Shown: piece after piece, positions 1-9,435 of the stretch | Layout: each line of letters starts with the position of its first letter | How positions within the stretch are numbered: the stretch's first letter is position 1 | NCBI GenBank assembly: GCA_033557675.1 | Contig: JAWQRM010000501.1 | Location: forward strand, 1 to 21,995 | Reading direction: 5' to 3' | DNA: 21,995 bases | DNA from: Coptodactyla brooksi | Lineage: Eukaryota; Arthropoda; Insecta; Coleoptera; Scarabaeidae | Program-made: the position numbers and the translations under genes | Notes under the pieces: model-generated | Seen by the model: the letters and a program-made list of their open reading frames with translations, nothing else | Told to the model about the DNA's origin: nothing | The model's database searches: none

Positions 1-174
1 CTCAAGAGAATGCTCGCTGGAAAGAAATTTAACGCCAATGAAGAGGTAATCGCCGAAACTGAGACCTATTTTGAGGCTAAAGACAAATCGTACTATAAAA
101 ATGGTATCGAAAAATTGTATGACCGCTGTAATCGTTGTATCGCCTTCGAAGGCATAAACTACATTGAACAATAA
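1..174 (+). CDS. mariner transposase, C-terminal 57 residues (partial)
   Basis: The frame is open from base 1 to TAA at 172-174. It reads LKRMLAGKKFNANEEVIAET and later YYKNGIEKL and a run close to YNRCIALEG, the C-terminal signature of irritans-subfamily mariner transposases such as Himar1. These enzymes bind their inverted repeats through an N-terminal helix-turn-helix pair and cut with a DD34D catalytic core. Both of those regions lie upstream of the window, so activity cannot be judged. No stop or frameshift is seen in the visible part. Two differences from the usual ending are a Cys in place of the expected Tyr of DRYNRC, and extra residues before the stop (INYIEQ). This is an old or diverging copy, with no sign of host use. 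Confidence 0.88.
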   Translation, partial: LKRMLAGKKFNANEEVIAETETYFEAKDKSYYKNGIEKLYDRCNRCIAFEGINYIEQ

Positions 175-212
175 AATCAAATTTTATCAAAAAAGAATTG
201 TTTTCTATGTTA

Positions 213-238
213 GCCTACGAACTTTTCAGCCCAACTGT
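213..238 (+). repeat. mariner right terminal inverted repeat
   Basis: The stretch ends ACTTTTCAGCCCAACTGT and is followed by TA at 239-240. Its inner edge lies about 40 bp after the transposase stop, the expected place for a mariner end. The partner repeat is off the left edge, so pairing cannot be shown here. Confidence 0.7.
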
Positions 239-240
239 TA

Positions 241-646
241 AGTAAGGTACGACGGACTAACAAAATATAACCGAAATAATCCCTTGTGTTGATGTTTCTA
301 GTACCTGCTATACCGTTATTTGAAAAACAATATATAAAGGGTTTCACTACAAAGCTACGTAAGTACATAAAGTGACTACCTAAACGAATGCGATTTTTGC
401 ATTGAAATTTTCGCAGCCTATACTTGGATTGTTAAGCTAACGATTTATACAATAACATTTTTTGTTGTTTTGATTTTTTTTAACCTCCTAATGTGGTTTC
501 CCCCCTTAATTCCACAGGTACTGAGCAATTAAATCATCTGCAAAGAATATCCTTATATTATGACAACTCCTTTAGAATAATTTGTTAATTTAAATGTTTA
601 TAAAAATATTTATACTTAATATTAACATTTTTTTTTCTCCCGTTAG
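241..646. other. AT-rich spacer or intron between the mariner end and the first SHPRH exon
   Basis: No open frame of note is present. The final bases form a pyrimidine-rich splice acceptor, TTTTTTTTCTCCCGTTAG, ending at 646. Read together with the exon that follows, the stretch behaves as the 3' part of an intron. An internal CCACAG at about 513-518 could be another acceptor, but the short frame after it does not join the next exon in phase. Confidence 0.5.
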
Positions 647-2503
647 GCTTAACTGCGCAAGTGAACGTGGTGTGATGTTCAAAATAAGCACATGGGACGA
701 AAGACTCACTGAAGTTAAGGTGAATACGGTTTCATCCATCGAGGAACTGTTGGTTTTTGACAAAGACCAAAATATATATAGTGTGCCATTGACGATAATT
801 AAGCAAGCGGCTGACTGCCATTTGAGGCCAGACAAAAAGGCTAAAGGTAAAAAGGCAAAAGGGTCAACTAGCCAATGTCCCGTCTGTATGGCAAATATGC
901 ATTTGAAGGAGTATGAGAGTATTTTGTTTAGTAGTGAGCAGCAAGCAAACGATAAAGCGAATATAGGAAGTTGGAAGCCAGCTATGGAGGAACTAATGTT
1001 GCGCGGTAAATATTCTGCGTACAGTTACATAAAGCTATAAACTGCTTCTGTCGGTACTTTCAGCTTTGCTGAGTATTGGTAAAACTTTTAAGGCAGGCAA
1101 AGATCTTTTGCGTGATGGCGCCATTCATTTGGAAATCCTCGAGTTACTTAGAAAAGAATTTAAGGTGACTTAATCATTGTCTCTACTACTATGCCAAATA
1201 CTCTATTGATTGTTCGCTTACTTCTTGTTTAGGAAATACGAAAACTGTGGACTTTGATTGATGCACTGGTTTGCGCAAAAGATGAGCTCGATATGTGCAA
1301 AATACGTCTGCAAATTAAAGAATCTACCAGTGAAGAAGGTTCACCGCAAAAAAACAGACTTTTAAAAGCGCTGGACTATGAAATAAGAAATAAGTCAGAG
1401 GATATTTATTGTTTAGAGGCTGCTGAGGTATAAGTGATTAATAATTGCCATGTACACTAAAAATTGACGTTCGAAATTGTAGATACCGTATCAACTAGCG
1501 CACTTGAGTTCGCAAGAGAGGTGCAGCATTAAGATGTTGGAAGAGAACATGGGGACCTACAAGTACTTGCAAACGTTACATAAGCAGCAGATGAAAGGGG
1601 AAGATCCGGATCCTTGCCCAATTTGTAAATGCATTTTAAATAAACAGTGGAACATCATGACTTGCGGACATTGCTATTGCATAGAATGCATGCAAGTTTT
1701 ACTTGGACAAGTATGTTGCTTTTTCATAACGTTCATATGCATTAATTTATCTGTACAACATTTCAATTCAATCACAAATATTCTTCTAATAGGTCACCTT
1801 CAAGGCACATCCTGTGTATGAAATTAAAATAAATCTAGTTCATGTTTTAGAGAGCAGGATTGAAGAAGTGGCAATACATAATATGTGCAATTTGTCGTAA
1901 GAGAGTTCGAGAGTCGGACATCAGTTATATCCACAAGGGTGAGAAGAAAAGGAGTACGGAAGGGTTTCAGATAAAGGGAAACTGCTCTTCGAAGGTAGAG
2001 GCTGTAATAAAATTAATTCTCGATTTGAAAAAGGATGATGAAAATGTGAAAGTGTTGGTGTTTTCCAATTGGATGGCACTGCTGAAGCTGATGCAAGCAA
2101 TACTTTTGCTCAACGACATTTCCTCAGAGGTACTTGTACCGCATCAGTTTGAAAAAGCATTGAACAGCTTCAAGGTGATAAGGGTAGTAAAAACGTGTCA
2201 ATTGTTTCAAACTTCTTGGAATTATAGGATACGGGGAAGCGCATAACCGCTCTCTTACTGCCGGTGCATTTGGGCGGAAAGGGTTTGAATTTAATTGAAG
2301 CGACACATGTCATTTTCGTCGAACCACTTCTAAATCCTGGTGATGAATTGCAAGCCATTGGTAGGATACATCGCATTGGGCAGACCAAGTATGTTAAAAT
2401 TTTTATAATAAAAATTGATTTAATCTTATTTGAAAGACGGCTGACAGCTTTCAGATTAATGACAATTAGTAATCATGATTTTAGAAAAGTAAATGCTTTC
2501 TAA
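647..2503 (+). CDS. SHPRH: SHPRH-like E3 ubiquitin ligase/SNF2 translocase, C-terminal exons (5' part off window)
   Basis: Six exons join in phase with no stop, giving 455 full codons: 647-1005, 1064-1164, 1233-1427, 1483-1710, 1851-2174 and 2228-2388. All five introns are GT-AG and 53-140 bp long. The protein carries a CPVC...LKEYE..LF segment, a charged helical linker, a complete RING split by intron 4 (CPIC, TCGHCYCIEC, CAIC) and the SNF2 helicase C-terminal lobe with VLVFSNW, GGKGLNLIEATHVI and QAIGRIHRIGQTK. That RING-inside-SNF2 order is characteristic of SHPRH, which in other eukaryotes polyubiquitinates PCNA in DNA damage tolerance. The ATPase N-lobe and the H1/H5 and PHD modules would lie upstream of base 1. 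After 2388 there is a good donor (AA|GTATGT), but no exon carrying the usual HRF.IK...EER tail was found. The frame instead reads on to TAA at 2501-2503 with FIIK...FERR, perhaps a diverged tail. Confidence 0.87.
1615..1895 (+). other. SHPRH: RING finger of SHPRH, split across exons 4 and 5
   Basis: The zinc ligands are Cys at 1615 and 1624, Cys-Gly-His at 1663-1671, Cys at 1678 and 1687, then CAIC at 1884-1895 in the next exon. All eight ligands of a C3HC4 RING are present and in frame when intron 1711-1850 is removed, so E2 binding is plausible. In this family the RING lies between the SNF2 N-lobe and the helicase C-lobe, as here. Confidence 0.87.
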
Positions 2504-2944
2504 AATAGTAAACTCTTAGTTTTCTACCGGGGGCTGTATTGTTTCTTGTAAACCTATTTTATTGACATTATACAGTTCATCCATTGTGCCACCTAGTTCT
2601 ATAATTTTCTTGATTAATTATACTTTAGATTAACAGATATTATCTTTAAATAGTAGTTACCTATTTAAATAGTAGTTACCTAAATATATTATGTTTAGGA
2701 TAACAGATTAACTAGTTTTGGTTGCAAAGGGAGTGTTTTATCTGAAACCTTTAAAAAGGACATTTAAACCTAACCATCTATTGATAACTGAAAATTCCTT
2801 CGTAGCTTTGTTTATCTTTAAATATATTGGATTATTGGAAAGTAATCAGTTTTTTTTCACAACAGAGGCGTTAGTTGTATTTTAACCAACCAACTATACA
2901 CTAAACTGTATATGCATTGTATATTCTGACAGCTGACATTGCAA
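2504..2944. other. AT-rich spacer, no gene seen
   Basis: Nothing coding is recognisable. If SHPRH has one more exon it would be expected here or beyond, but no frame with the conserved tail of the family was found. It holds an 18-bp perfect direct repeat (2645-2681). Confidence 0.5.
2645..2681. repeat. 18-bp direct repeat, two copies
   Basis: TTTAAATAGTAGTTACCT occurs at 2645-2662 and again at 2664-2681, one base apart, giving a 19-bp period. The copies are identical. This is probably recent replication slippage. Confidence 0.85.
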
Positions 2945-3560
2945 AGTTTATGTGTGAAACTATTTTGTGTTCATATTTTGTTTATATTTTTGCAAGAAAA
3001 GCAAAAATGCTGTTCAAGCAAGAAAAGAATTAGTCGATGTGTATGGAGAAGATGTATTGACAGAATGCCACTGTCAAAACTGGTTTGCGAAATTGTTTGC
3101 AAGTTTGCAAAATCTTCGACAAGTTTGCAAAATTTTTGGGAGCTCTTTTCAATTTTTTTGGGAGAATACCACGATCAATTCTAAGGTGTACTGTCATCAA
3201 CTGGACAGATAGATTTTTTGCAAACCGGTTTGCAAAATTTTTTGCAAAAGTTTACAAAATATTTTGCAAGTTTGTAAAATTTTTGGGAGCACTTTCCAAA
3301 ATTTTTGGGAGAATACCATGATCAATTGTAAAGTGCACCGTCATCAACTGGACAAATTGATTCTTTCAAACAGAAAACGCCAGAATTAATCAATAGAAAA
3401 GGTATAGTGTTCCATCAAGATAATACGAGATCGCATACTAGTTTGGTAACTCGCCAAAAGCTTTTACAGCTTGGATGGGATGTACCTGCGATGATCTGGC
3501 ACCTTCGTTTTCGCCAAGAAAAACAAAAACGATAAATACGATCAATTACTTTCTAAGCAA
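2945..3560 (+). pseudogene. mariner-like transposase pseudogene, internally deleted and duplicated
   Basis: A frame from about 2967 reads KNAVQARKELVDVYGEDVL and CQNWFAK, the N-terminal helix-turn-helix of mariner transposases. The next recognisable block, near 3190, is SKVYCHQLDR from the catalytic domain, so the region holding the first Asp has been lost. From about 3383 the frame reads ELINRKGIVFHQDN and GWDV, giving the second catalytic Asp at 3419-3421. The last motif is a broken DLAPS without the Asp that should follow, so the third catalytic residue is gone. Frame changes separate the blocks, and a 147-bp tandem duplication occupies the deletion joint. The element cannot move itself. 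Its terminal repeats were not identified, so the ends are approximate. Confidence 0.8.
3076..3366 (+). repeat. two-unit tandem duplication (period about 145-147 bp) inside a mariner relic
   Basis: Unit 1 (about 3076-3222) and unit 2 (about 3222-3366) align over most of their length. Anchors are GGTTTGC (3082 and 3227), TTTTGGGAGC (3134 and 3281) and TCATCAACTGGACA (3194 and 3341). Each unit also carries two tandem copies of a CAAAATTTTTGGGAG-like motif. The spacing at the later anchors is 147, a multiple of three. Confidence 0.8.
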
Positions 3561-5672
3561 CCTAATAAAACTTTAAACATGGACATATAACTTTATTTTA
3601 AAGAGTAATAGAAAAATGTATTGTTTATGAGAAATGTACCATTACCGAAAGAATTGACTTACTTTCAATCGGTAAGAAGAAAATACGCTTTATATTAGTG
3701 TAATAGGAGTATGTTTATGTAAATAAATTTTTAATTAACATTTAAAGAGATGTATTCCAAAGTCTATACAAATTAGACATGCTAAAATAGTAGATAAAAT
3801 AGTAAGTACATCACCCAGGACTGTGAAATTTATATTCTATTAATATTTTCCTGTAATGTTTGTTACACAAAATATAATAAAGTCAAAACAGATACTGCTT
3901 GAACACTAACAAGATTCAATCATTAGTAACATAGTTTTAACGAGTCGAACTTTTATAGATAAACTTAACGTGCCGTAAAACCCTTGATTGTTTTTTTTAA
4001 TTAAAGTGGTCTATGTCTGTTTTAAAACTGCAGCTGGTTGAACAGATTGATTTATTCTTGCCGCTTTGGCGTCATTCGATTTGTTTATTTTTGTTTTCCT
4101 GCTTACTCATTTATGCAACGGTAAAAAATCTGACAACAAATTGTATTATTCAGCTTGTTCTGGAAAAGAATGTTTATTATAAACTGCTAAGTTGTCCATA
4201 CAAAAATATTGACGAAATATTTTAAGCCAATAAAAAACATATGCATCCTAACGGTATTTGGATTACGTAACGGTAATATTTATTTTCAAACAGGAAGAGT
4301 CTCTATTGGAATTAATTACCAGGAAACGCAGCCGAATACTCTGTTTCCTGAGTACACTATGCAAAGTATTCATGAATATTAAACAATCGGTGAAACGTGT
4401 GTGCATATTTCGTTTAAAACTATCTGGTAAACATTCCACAACAATAGTAAAGAAGGTATTTTTACAGGTAATTAATTTCTCGATTTGATGTTTCGGTCTT
4501 GTAAAATACACAGGATGATTACACGATATTAAGTAAAGGCGGAATTTAAACACAGCGTATTTAAAAATGCTGCCGCAAAGAAAGCCAAAGTACCAAATAC
4601 TTAGCGAAAAAGCTCTAGTAATTGATGATATGTATTAAAGCGCAAGTGTAATAAATTTTTAGGAAAATAGGGCACGGTTAAAGCTACAATTTTCAAGAAA
4701 AAAAAATAAAAAACCAACAATTTTTAATGAAATTTCATTCAAGTTTTTATTACCGAAATAAATAACTAAATAACGTTCAGAGAGAAACAAAAGGAATTTA
4801 CAGCTAATGACGGATGTGTACAGTGTTTTCGGAACCAGAACACGATAATCCGTTTGAAATTCAGATAAATTACAAAATCTACTATATAGACATAGCAACT
4901 GATTAACTATAAAATACTGATGAAACAGACTTATATCAGAAATCTCTATCGCACAAGATACTTGTTTCATTACAAGAACAACGTTTTTATTCTGCACAAA
5001 TATCACAGAAAATCGTAAAGTAAAAACGTAAGAAAACAGTAGTAAACTTAGAAGCAGTAGTTAAACCGGAAATTAAAATGCCAGGATCTTTACAGATTTA
5101 GTGTCTCCTGTAGATTATAAGCATTCCAAATTAATACGGTCGACTGCATCAATTTTCAAGACTAGCTTCATCGTTCCTTTGTACCTTTAGTAAGATTTTA
5201 ACTTACTAAATAAAACCATTCGTGTCTAATTTTCAATAAATTTAATGATTGATTGTAGGTCAAACATTTTTTGAGAAAGAATTGACTTCCAGTAAAAGCA
5301 ATATTCTGTAAACTTGATGGCTGCATGGGATTGTGTTGATTCGCAAATTATTGGAAAATACTCTGAGAAAGTGTCCATGGATATGGACATTATAGCGCTG
5401 AAGAAACTAACAGAAAAAGAAATAAAAAGAAAATTTATTTTTTTTTGTAAACCATAGTTTTTATTCTTTATGTCTTCTAATGCATTAAGCAGTAGATATA
5501 CAAAAGATTTCACTAACAATACAATTGACGATAACTTTCATAGAATACGTCCATGTCGTTGCCATCTATCGAGTCACATCTTTCGAATGCACCCAAGTTC
5601 ATGCTAATCGGATGACAGGTTACAAAGTTAAGGCCATTAGAATGACGGTAAAAATTATGTCGTAAAAACATA
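3561..5672. other. 2.1-kb AT-rich stretch without a recognised gene
   Basis: Short frames exist on both strands, but none shows a family signature. The only segment with some gene-like character is the possible exon at 4294-4455. No terminal repeats or promoter stood out. Confidence 0.5.
4294..4455 (+). other. possible orphan exon, 54 codons
   Basis: The segment is open in one frame and exactly 162 bp long. A splice-acceptor-like TTTTCAAACAG precedes it, and AAG|GTATTT follows as a donor. The translation starts EESLLELITRKRSRILCFLS and ends with KHSTTIVKK. It is rich in Lys, Arg and Leu, with four Cys. I do not recognise the family. Its composition is less AT-biased than the flanks. It could be an exon of an unknown gene, a decayed transposon piece, or chance. 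Confidence 0.2.
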
Positions 5673-6553
5673 ATGGAACAAAGAGCAAATATTAAATTTT
5701 GTTTTAAACTGGAAAAAATGTGCTGAGACTTACGAATTTATGAAAAACGTGTACGGTGATGATAGTACGTCTGAAGCTAAACTTTATGTGTGGTTCAATC
5801 GTTTTAAAAATGGCCGCGAAGATTTAAATGATGATGAAAGACCTGATCATCCAGAAGAATTAAAAACAAATAGAGAAGTTGTTCGTCAAATTTTGACTCA
5901 TTTGAGATTTTGAAAAAAGAAAAGTTTGTACACATTTTGTTCCACATGCTTTAAATGACTACCAAAAAATTGCCCATGTGGAGCATTGTAAAGATCTCAT
6001 TAAACCTGGTGAAAACGATCCAGATTTTCTTGTTTCGATCATAACTGGTGATGAAACATGGCGCTTCAAATATGATCTGGAAACTAAGCGTCAATCTGCA
6101 GAATGGAAGTCGAAAGGCGAGCCAAAACTAAAAAAATTGCATTTTCAGAAGTCAAGAATCAAGGCACTGTTAATGATTACTTTTTTATGATTCACAAGGA
6201 ATTGTCCACAAGGAATTTGTTTCACAAAGTAAAACTGTCAATAGAGAATATTATTGAGCAGTTTTACATCGTTTGTGTGAATTATACGTGTTAGGCCTGA
6301 ATATCCAGCAGGAAAACAGCTGTTTTTATTGCAGGATAATGCACCACCACATAAGACGTTAAAATCTAAATTGAAAATTGCGATGAAAGGATGGTTTTAT
6401 GATGACATTTCAGTCATTCCAGCAGCTGTGACGCAGATACTAAAGGCCATTCCTAATGATGACATACAAAAATCTGTGCATGCATTGGTTCATCCTGCTA
6501 GAAAGTGAGTTGAGTTAAATGGAACCTATTTTGAACAAAAAATAACTTTTTAA
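5673..6553 (+). pseudogene. mariner-like (SETMAR/MEQRANIKFC-type) transposase pseudogene
   Basis: The start ATG at 5673 opens MEQRANIKFCFKLEK, a very common beginning of insect mariner-like transposases. YVWFNRFKNGREDLNDDERP follows in a shifted frame. From 5978 a clean run reads GENDPDFL, ITGDETW (first Asp at 6050-6052), ETKRQSAEWKS and KLHFQKSR. After further frameshifts come VRPEYPAGKQLFLLQDNAPPHK (second Asp at 6335-6337) and then, immediately, KLKIAMKGWFYDDI. The family normally has the PYSPDLAPCDF block with the third Asp between these two, and it is deleted. An in-frame TGA at 6506 interrupts the tail, which runs on as VELNGTYFEQ to TAA at 6551-6553. The copy is dead. Terminal repeats were not located. 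Confidence 0.88.
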
Positions 6554-6906
6554 CATAATTCAATGTGTTTTTATGTATGTTTAAAAATTCTAGTTATTTG
6601 TCTTACTGTGTAAGATACATTTTATTTATTTTATTTTTGGATGTGAAATAGAATGCACCAATTAATAACACCATTTCAGTTATGTAAGCGGTTTCAAAAC
6701 ACATATCTTAATAAATAACTTAAACACATAAAAAGGCAAACAGTATCAGATATATTAAGCTTTAATACGACCAGTAGTAACATAGATGACAGTAACAGGA
6801 CATTGAAGAAGAAAGAGAACGACAAATAAGTGAGAATAACAATTACCCTGATCAGAATACACGAAATCACGAGAAATCAGAAAACATACTGAGATATAAA
6901 ACCCAG
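6554..6906. other. spacer between the mariner relic and the non-LTR relic
   Basis: No gene is seen. The right half (from about 6780) may be a more decayed upstream part of the retrotransposon tail. It lies on the same strand and carries short charged runs, but no motif can be defended. Confidence 0.4.
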
Positions 6907-7092
6907 ACTTTAAAGTGGTTCGGGTATATTGTATGGAGCGATAAAAAGTCAATGATATGAAAAATCAGAGAATATAAACCTAAGGAAATAATGAGGAGGA
7001 GAAGACCGAGAGGAGCCAGATGGTAGAACTCGACGATGGAAGACGTAAGAGAAGTGGAGCTGTGGACCACTCAAACTGGAAAGCTGAAGGAA
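6907..7092 (+). pseudogene. non-LTR retrotransposon ORF2, C-terminal remnant
   Basis: One frame reads LKWFGYIVWSDKKSMI, a stop, then KIREYKPKE, RRRRPRGARW, a stop, and EDVREVELW. This matches the C-terminal pattern of many arthropod endonuclease-reverse transcriptase elements: (L/F)KWFGHVxRMD, EYKPxGxRxRGRPRxRW, then a DDV...W ending. That tail follows the reverse transcriptase domain. Two in-frame stops within 62 codons show the copy is dead. No polymerase core, poly-A tail or target duplication is visible nearby, so it is a short isolated scrap. Confidence 0.7.
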
Positions 7093-8928
7093 GTACAACT
7101 TTTATCTTTATAAGTGTCAATGGTATTATCCCACTGAATTAGTGGTTTTGAAGCTTTTAATACATACTAATAGACCATAAAGGCAGGATAAATATAACAG
7201 GCACATAGCCGACGTTGTAGAAATCCAAAGCATATACTAGTTCATCCTGCACTCGTATTAGCACTGCCAACACCAAGAGCGTTCTTATCCTTTTTATGTA
7301 TCAAGAAATATATGTAAGGGCACTCTGTAATCGTTATTACGTAAACAGCTGAAAATCCTGCTGGCCACTTTCCGATTGAGACTCCTTCATTTATCATCGT
7401 AAAAACGATACGCATCTTCAACAAAACAGACTGGATCTATATTTTCTGTTAACTTGTTAATGTTCTGTCGGTCAAACGTATAATATAGAAATATGATTTA
7501 TTATTATATTAATTAATTTAACCAACCTCTAATTATAAATTTAATGAGCATGCGCGCTCTTTGGAGAAGTAATTAGAAGTTTCATTAACCTACAAAATGT
7601 TTATGTATAGAAATTAATTGTTTCAACCATTATTTATTTATTCTATTATAAAATGGTGTCAGTTCCCGGTAGGCCGATCATAATACCGTTCGGAGAACCA
7701 CATAATAGTTTTTAGACTTAAACAGTATATTAAATTTAGGACAAGAGTCGACTTGTCCGTGCACCCATATGTACATCTGTTCTGAAAAGATAATATTCAC
7801 TTCTTTGATGTGTAGCACTTACATCGCATTTATAGAAGCAAATCAAGAAACCACCAACGTCGTCAGGACTTCCGACCTAATAAGCGGCAGGCGGTGGATT
7901 CTCCTATTTTTACATCGTTAAAAATTCAGAGAAATCCAAATTTATTTATAGAAAGTTGCTCATTCGGACACTGAAATAAAAATTTACGCAGCGGTCATGG
8001 TATACATTTCACATTTTCATTGCTACTGGTTCGTTCTATTGATCCCACTGCGGATAATCAATCTCTATGCAGTGCTTATATTTAATCTGCATAGTAAATG
8101 AATGAAAATATTCAATAAATGGATTAGAAATACATTGTGCTTTTAGGTTTCTTCAGTTCAAGAAACGCGCATATTTATTCGTTTAAAAGGGAATGTTAAA
8201 TGCAAAGTAACTATTACGGACACTGACAAATATTAAATCCCATTTTGCACGATGATACACAAATTTAGGTTGACAGAGCGATGCATGATGTATACGACAA
8301 ATATGCGAACCAAGCGTACAACCTGGTTCAGAGCTATTACATTCATCTAGGAATCTAGTTAATTTTGATTGACGATACGGTCAATTACAGCTTGGCATAT
8401 GTCTAATTGGCATTGCTGCGATTCCATTCCTGTACCGCCAGGTCGGGCTACAAACAGAATTCGCTGCGCCCTCTAGAATAGACCCTAGAACGCGTAGTAT
8501 GGTGCTATTTTCAGCAACCACAATGAGTAACCACAGATGAAATATCTCAATTAAGTGTCGTTTACACTTTCGTATCTTTTTTATAGTATTTGGACGGTAA
8601 AGAAAATTATAATTATTAATACAGTCAGAAATGTTCTGTTTTTACATTCTAGAAACGTTCCCGAAAAGTACGTGAAATAATCATGTAAAAATGACTTTGT
8701 ATCTATGGAAAAATGGAGATCGGTTCCGGGCCTAAAAAATCGTATGATATTGCAATAAATCATATCAAAAATTTTGTTTGCACATTTTGTTTCAAAAAGC
8801 TTGCACATGTATTAAAACAAACATAAAAAAGAAACAAATTTTCTTTCGAAAAGAAAAAATAATGTCATAAATTCGAAAATAATAAATAGATTTGTAGCGA
8901 ACATCCGAATACTCATCTGTGTATAGCG
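7093..8928. other. 1.8-kb stretch without a recognised gene
   Basis: I found no family motif on either strand. A 60-codon frame on the minus strand (7242-7424) has ordinary-looking composition but no recognised signature. No terminal repeats were found. Confidence 0.5.
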
Positions 8929-8988
8929 TATATATCTTTAGTGGTTGTTAAATTTCAGTTTACTTGAGGATTATTTGCTGAGTTGACA
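8929..8988 (+). promoter_or_regulatory. possible arthropod core promoter (TATA + TCAGTT initiator + DPE-like)
   Basis: TATATAT starts at 8929. TCAGTT, which fits the arthropod initiator TCAGT(T/C), lies at 8955-8960. If its A (8957) is +1, the TATA box starts at -28 and TGACA at +28 matches four of five positions of the downstream promoter element. In DNA this AT-rich a TATA match alone means little; the spacing of all three is what makes it notable. A short ATG frame follows at 9024. Confidence 0.22.
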
Positions 8989-9023
8989 TAGTGGAATTTT
9001 AAAATGATTGTTAGGTGATCTAG

Positions 9024-9134
9024 ATGTCTTTTCGTGGGAGAACTGCTCCAGTTAAATTAAGTCCAAGTCGACTAACTAAGCCATTTTCAATTAACACGTT
9101 TCAATGCTTGTACAGGTTCTTTTTTGTACTGTAA
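9024..9134 (+). CDS. possible short first exon or small ORF (36 codons)
   Basis: The frame reads MSFRGRTAPVKLSPSRLTKP and ends at TAA 9132-9134, or it could splice at CAG|GTTCTT (9115/9116). The start has a basic, Ser/Pro-rich look and is less AT-driven than the surrounding sequence. It lies 67 bp downstream of the possible initiator, with a 4-codon upstream ORF at 9004. I do not recognise the protein. A piggyBac-like element begins at 9264, so any continuation would lie beyond it. It may be chance. Confidence 0.18.
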   Translation: MSFRGRTAPVKLSPSRLTKPFSINTFQCLYRFFFVL

Positions 9135-9277
9135 CTTAATCTTAAAAAATGTGACGTAGTCTGGTCCAAGCTAACTCAAAATAAAATCGGTTTTAGAACT
9201 TGAAGAAAGCTAGAAACTAGCCAAAATAAATAAATATAACTTTAAGTATCTTAATCATACTAACCCTGCTGTGCTCC

Positions 9278-9296
9278 TCGGGTCAATATGACCCGA
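9278..9296. repeat. left subterminal palindrome of the piggyBac-like element
   Basis: TCGGGTCA, loop ATA, TGACCCGA: perfect 8-bp arms. It starts 14 bp inside the left tip. The mirror copy at the other end differs only in the loop (GTA, read on the plus strand), so the motif is probably part of the transposase-binding end. Confidence 0.85.
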
Positions 9297-9435
9297 AACT
9301 GATTTTCAAGTTCTATAACTTTGTCATCTTTCATTATTTGTTTCCAAGATTTTGTGACCTTGTTTGCTGCTGCGTAAACTATTATATTGCCAAATAGTTT
9401 TTACATGAAATTATTAATTTTTTTGAACAAATACT

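Larger units (their letters stand above)
1..240 (+). mobile_element. 3' end of an irritans-like mariner element, cut by the window edge
   Basis: This is the right-hand end of a Tc1/mariner-superfamily DNA transposon. It holds the transposase C-terminus, a short AT-rich 3' untranslated stretch and a terminal inverted repeat ending in CCAACTGT followed by TA, the dinucleotide that mariner elements duplicate on insertion. Read outward-in, the end begins ACAGTTGGGCTGAAAAGTTC, the style of irritans-subfamily mariner ends. The left end lies outside the window. SHPRH exons follow on the same strand, so the element may sit in an intron of that gene; this is inference. Confidence 0.88.

Noticed and set aside
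519..584. Possible extra SHPRH exon beginning after CCACAG with TEQLNHLQRISLYYDNSF
   Set aside because: The frame is open, but the only nearby donor leaves one base over whereas the next exon needs two, and I could not match the peptide to the family.
590..835. 81-codon minus-strand frame over the first SHPRH exon
   Set aside because: It lies antisense to a clear exon and has no family signature; it is a shadow frame.
2939..3321. Overlapping plus-strand frames rich in Phe, Lys and Cys
   Set aside because: Only the frame from 2967 matches mariner. The others come from the TTTGCAAAATTTTTGGG repeats.
4659..5519. Two minus-strand frames of about 100 codons
   Set aside because: They are Phe/Ile/Leu/Ser-rich as expected from AT-rich DNA, and no motif or splice context supports them.
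7242..7424. 60-codon minus-strand frame with ordinary composition
   Set aside because: No recognised family, no promoter or splice signals, and short enough to be chance.
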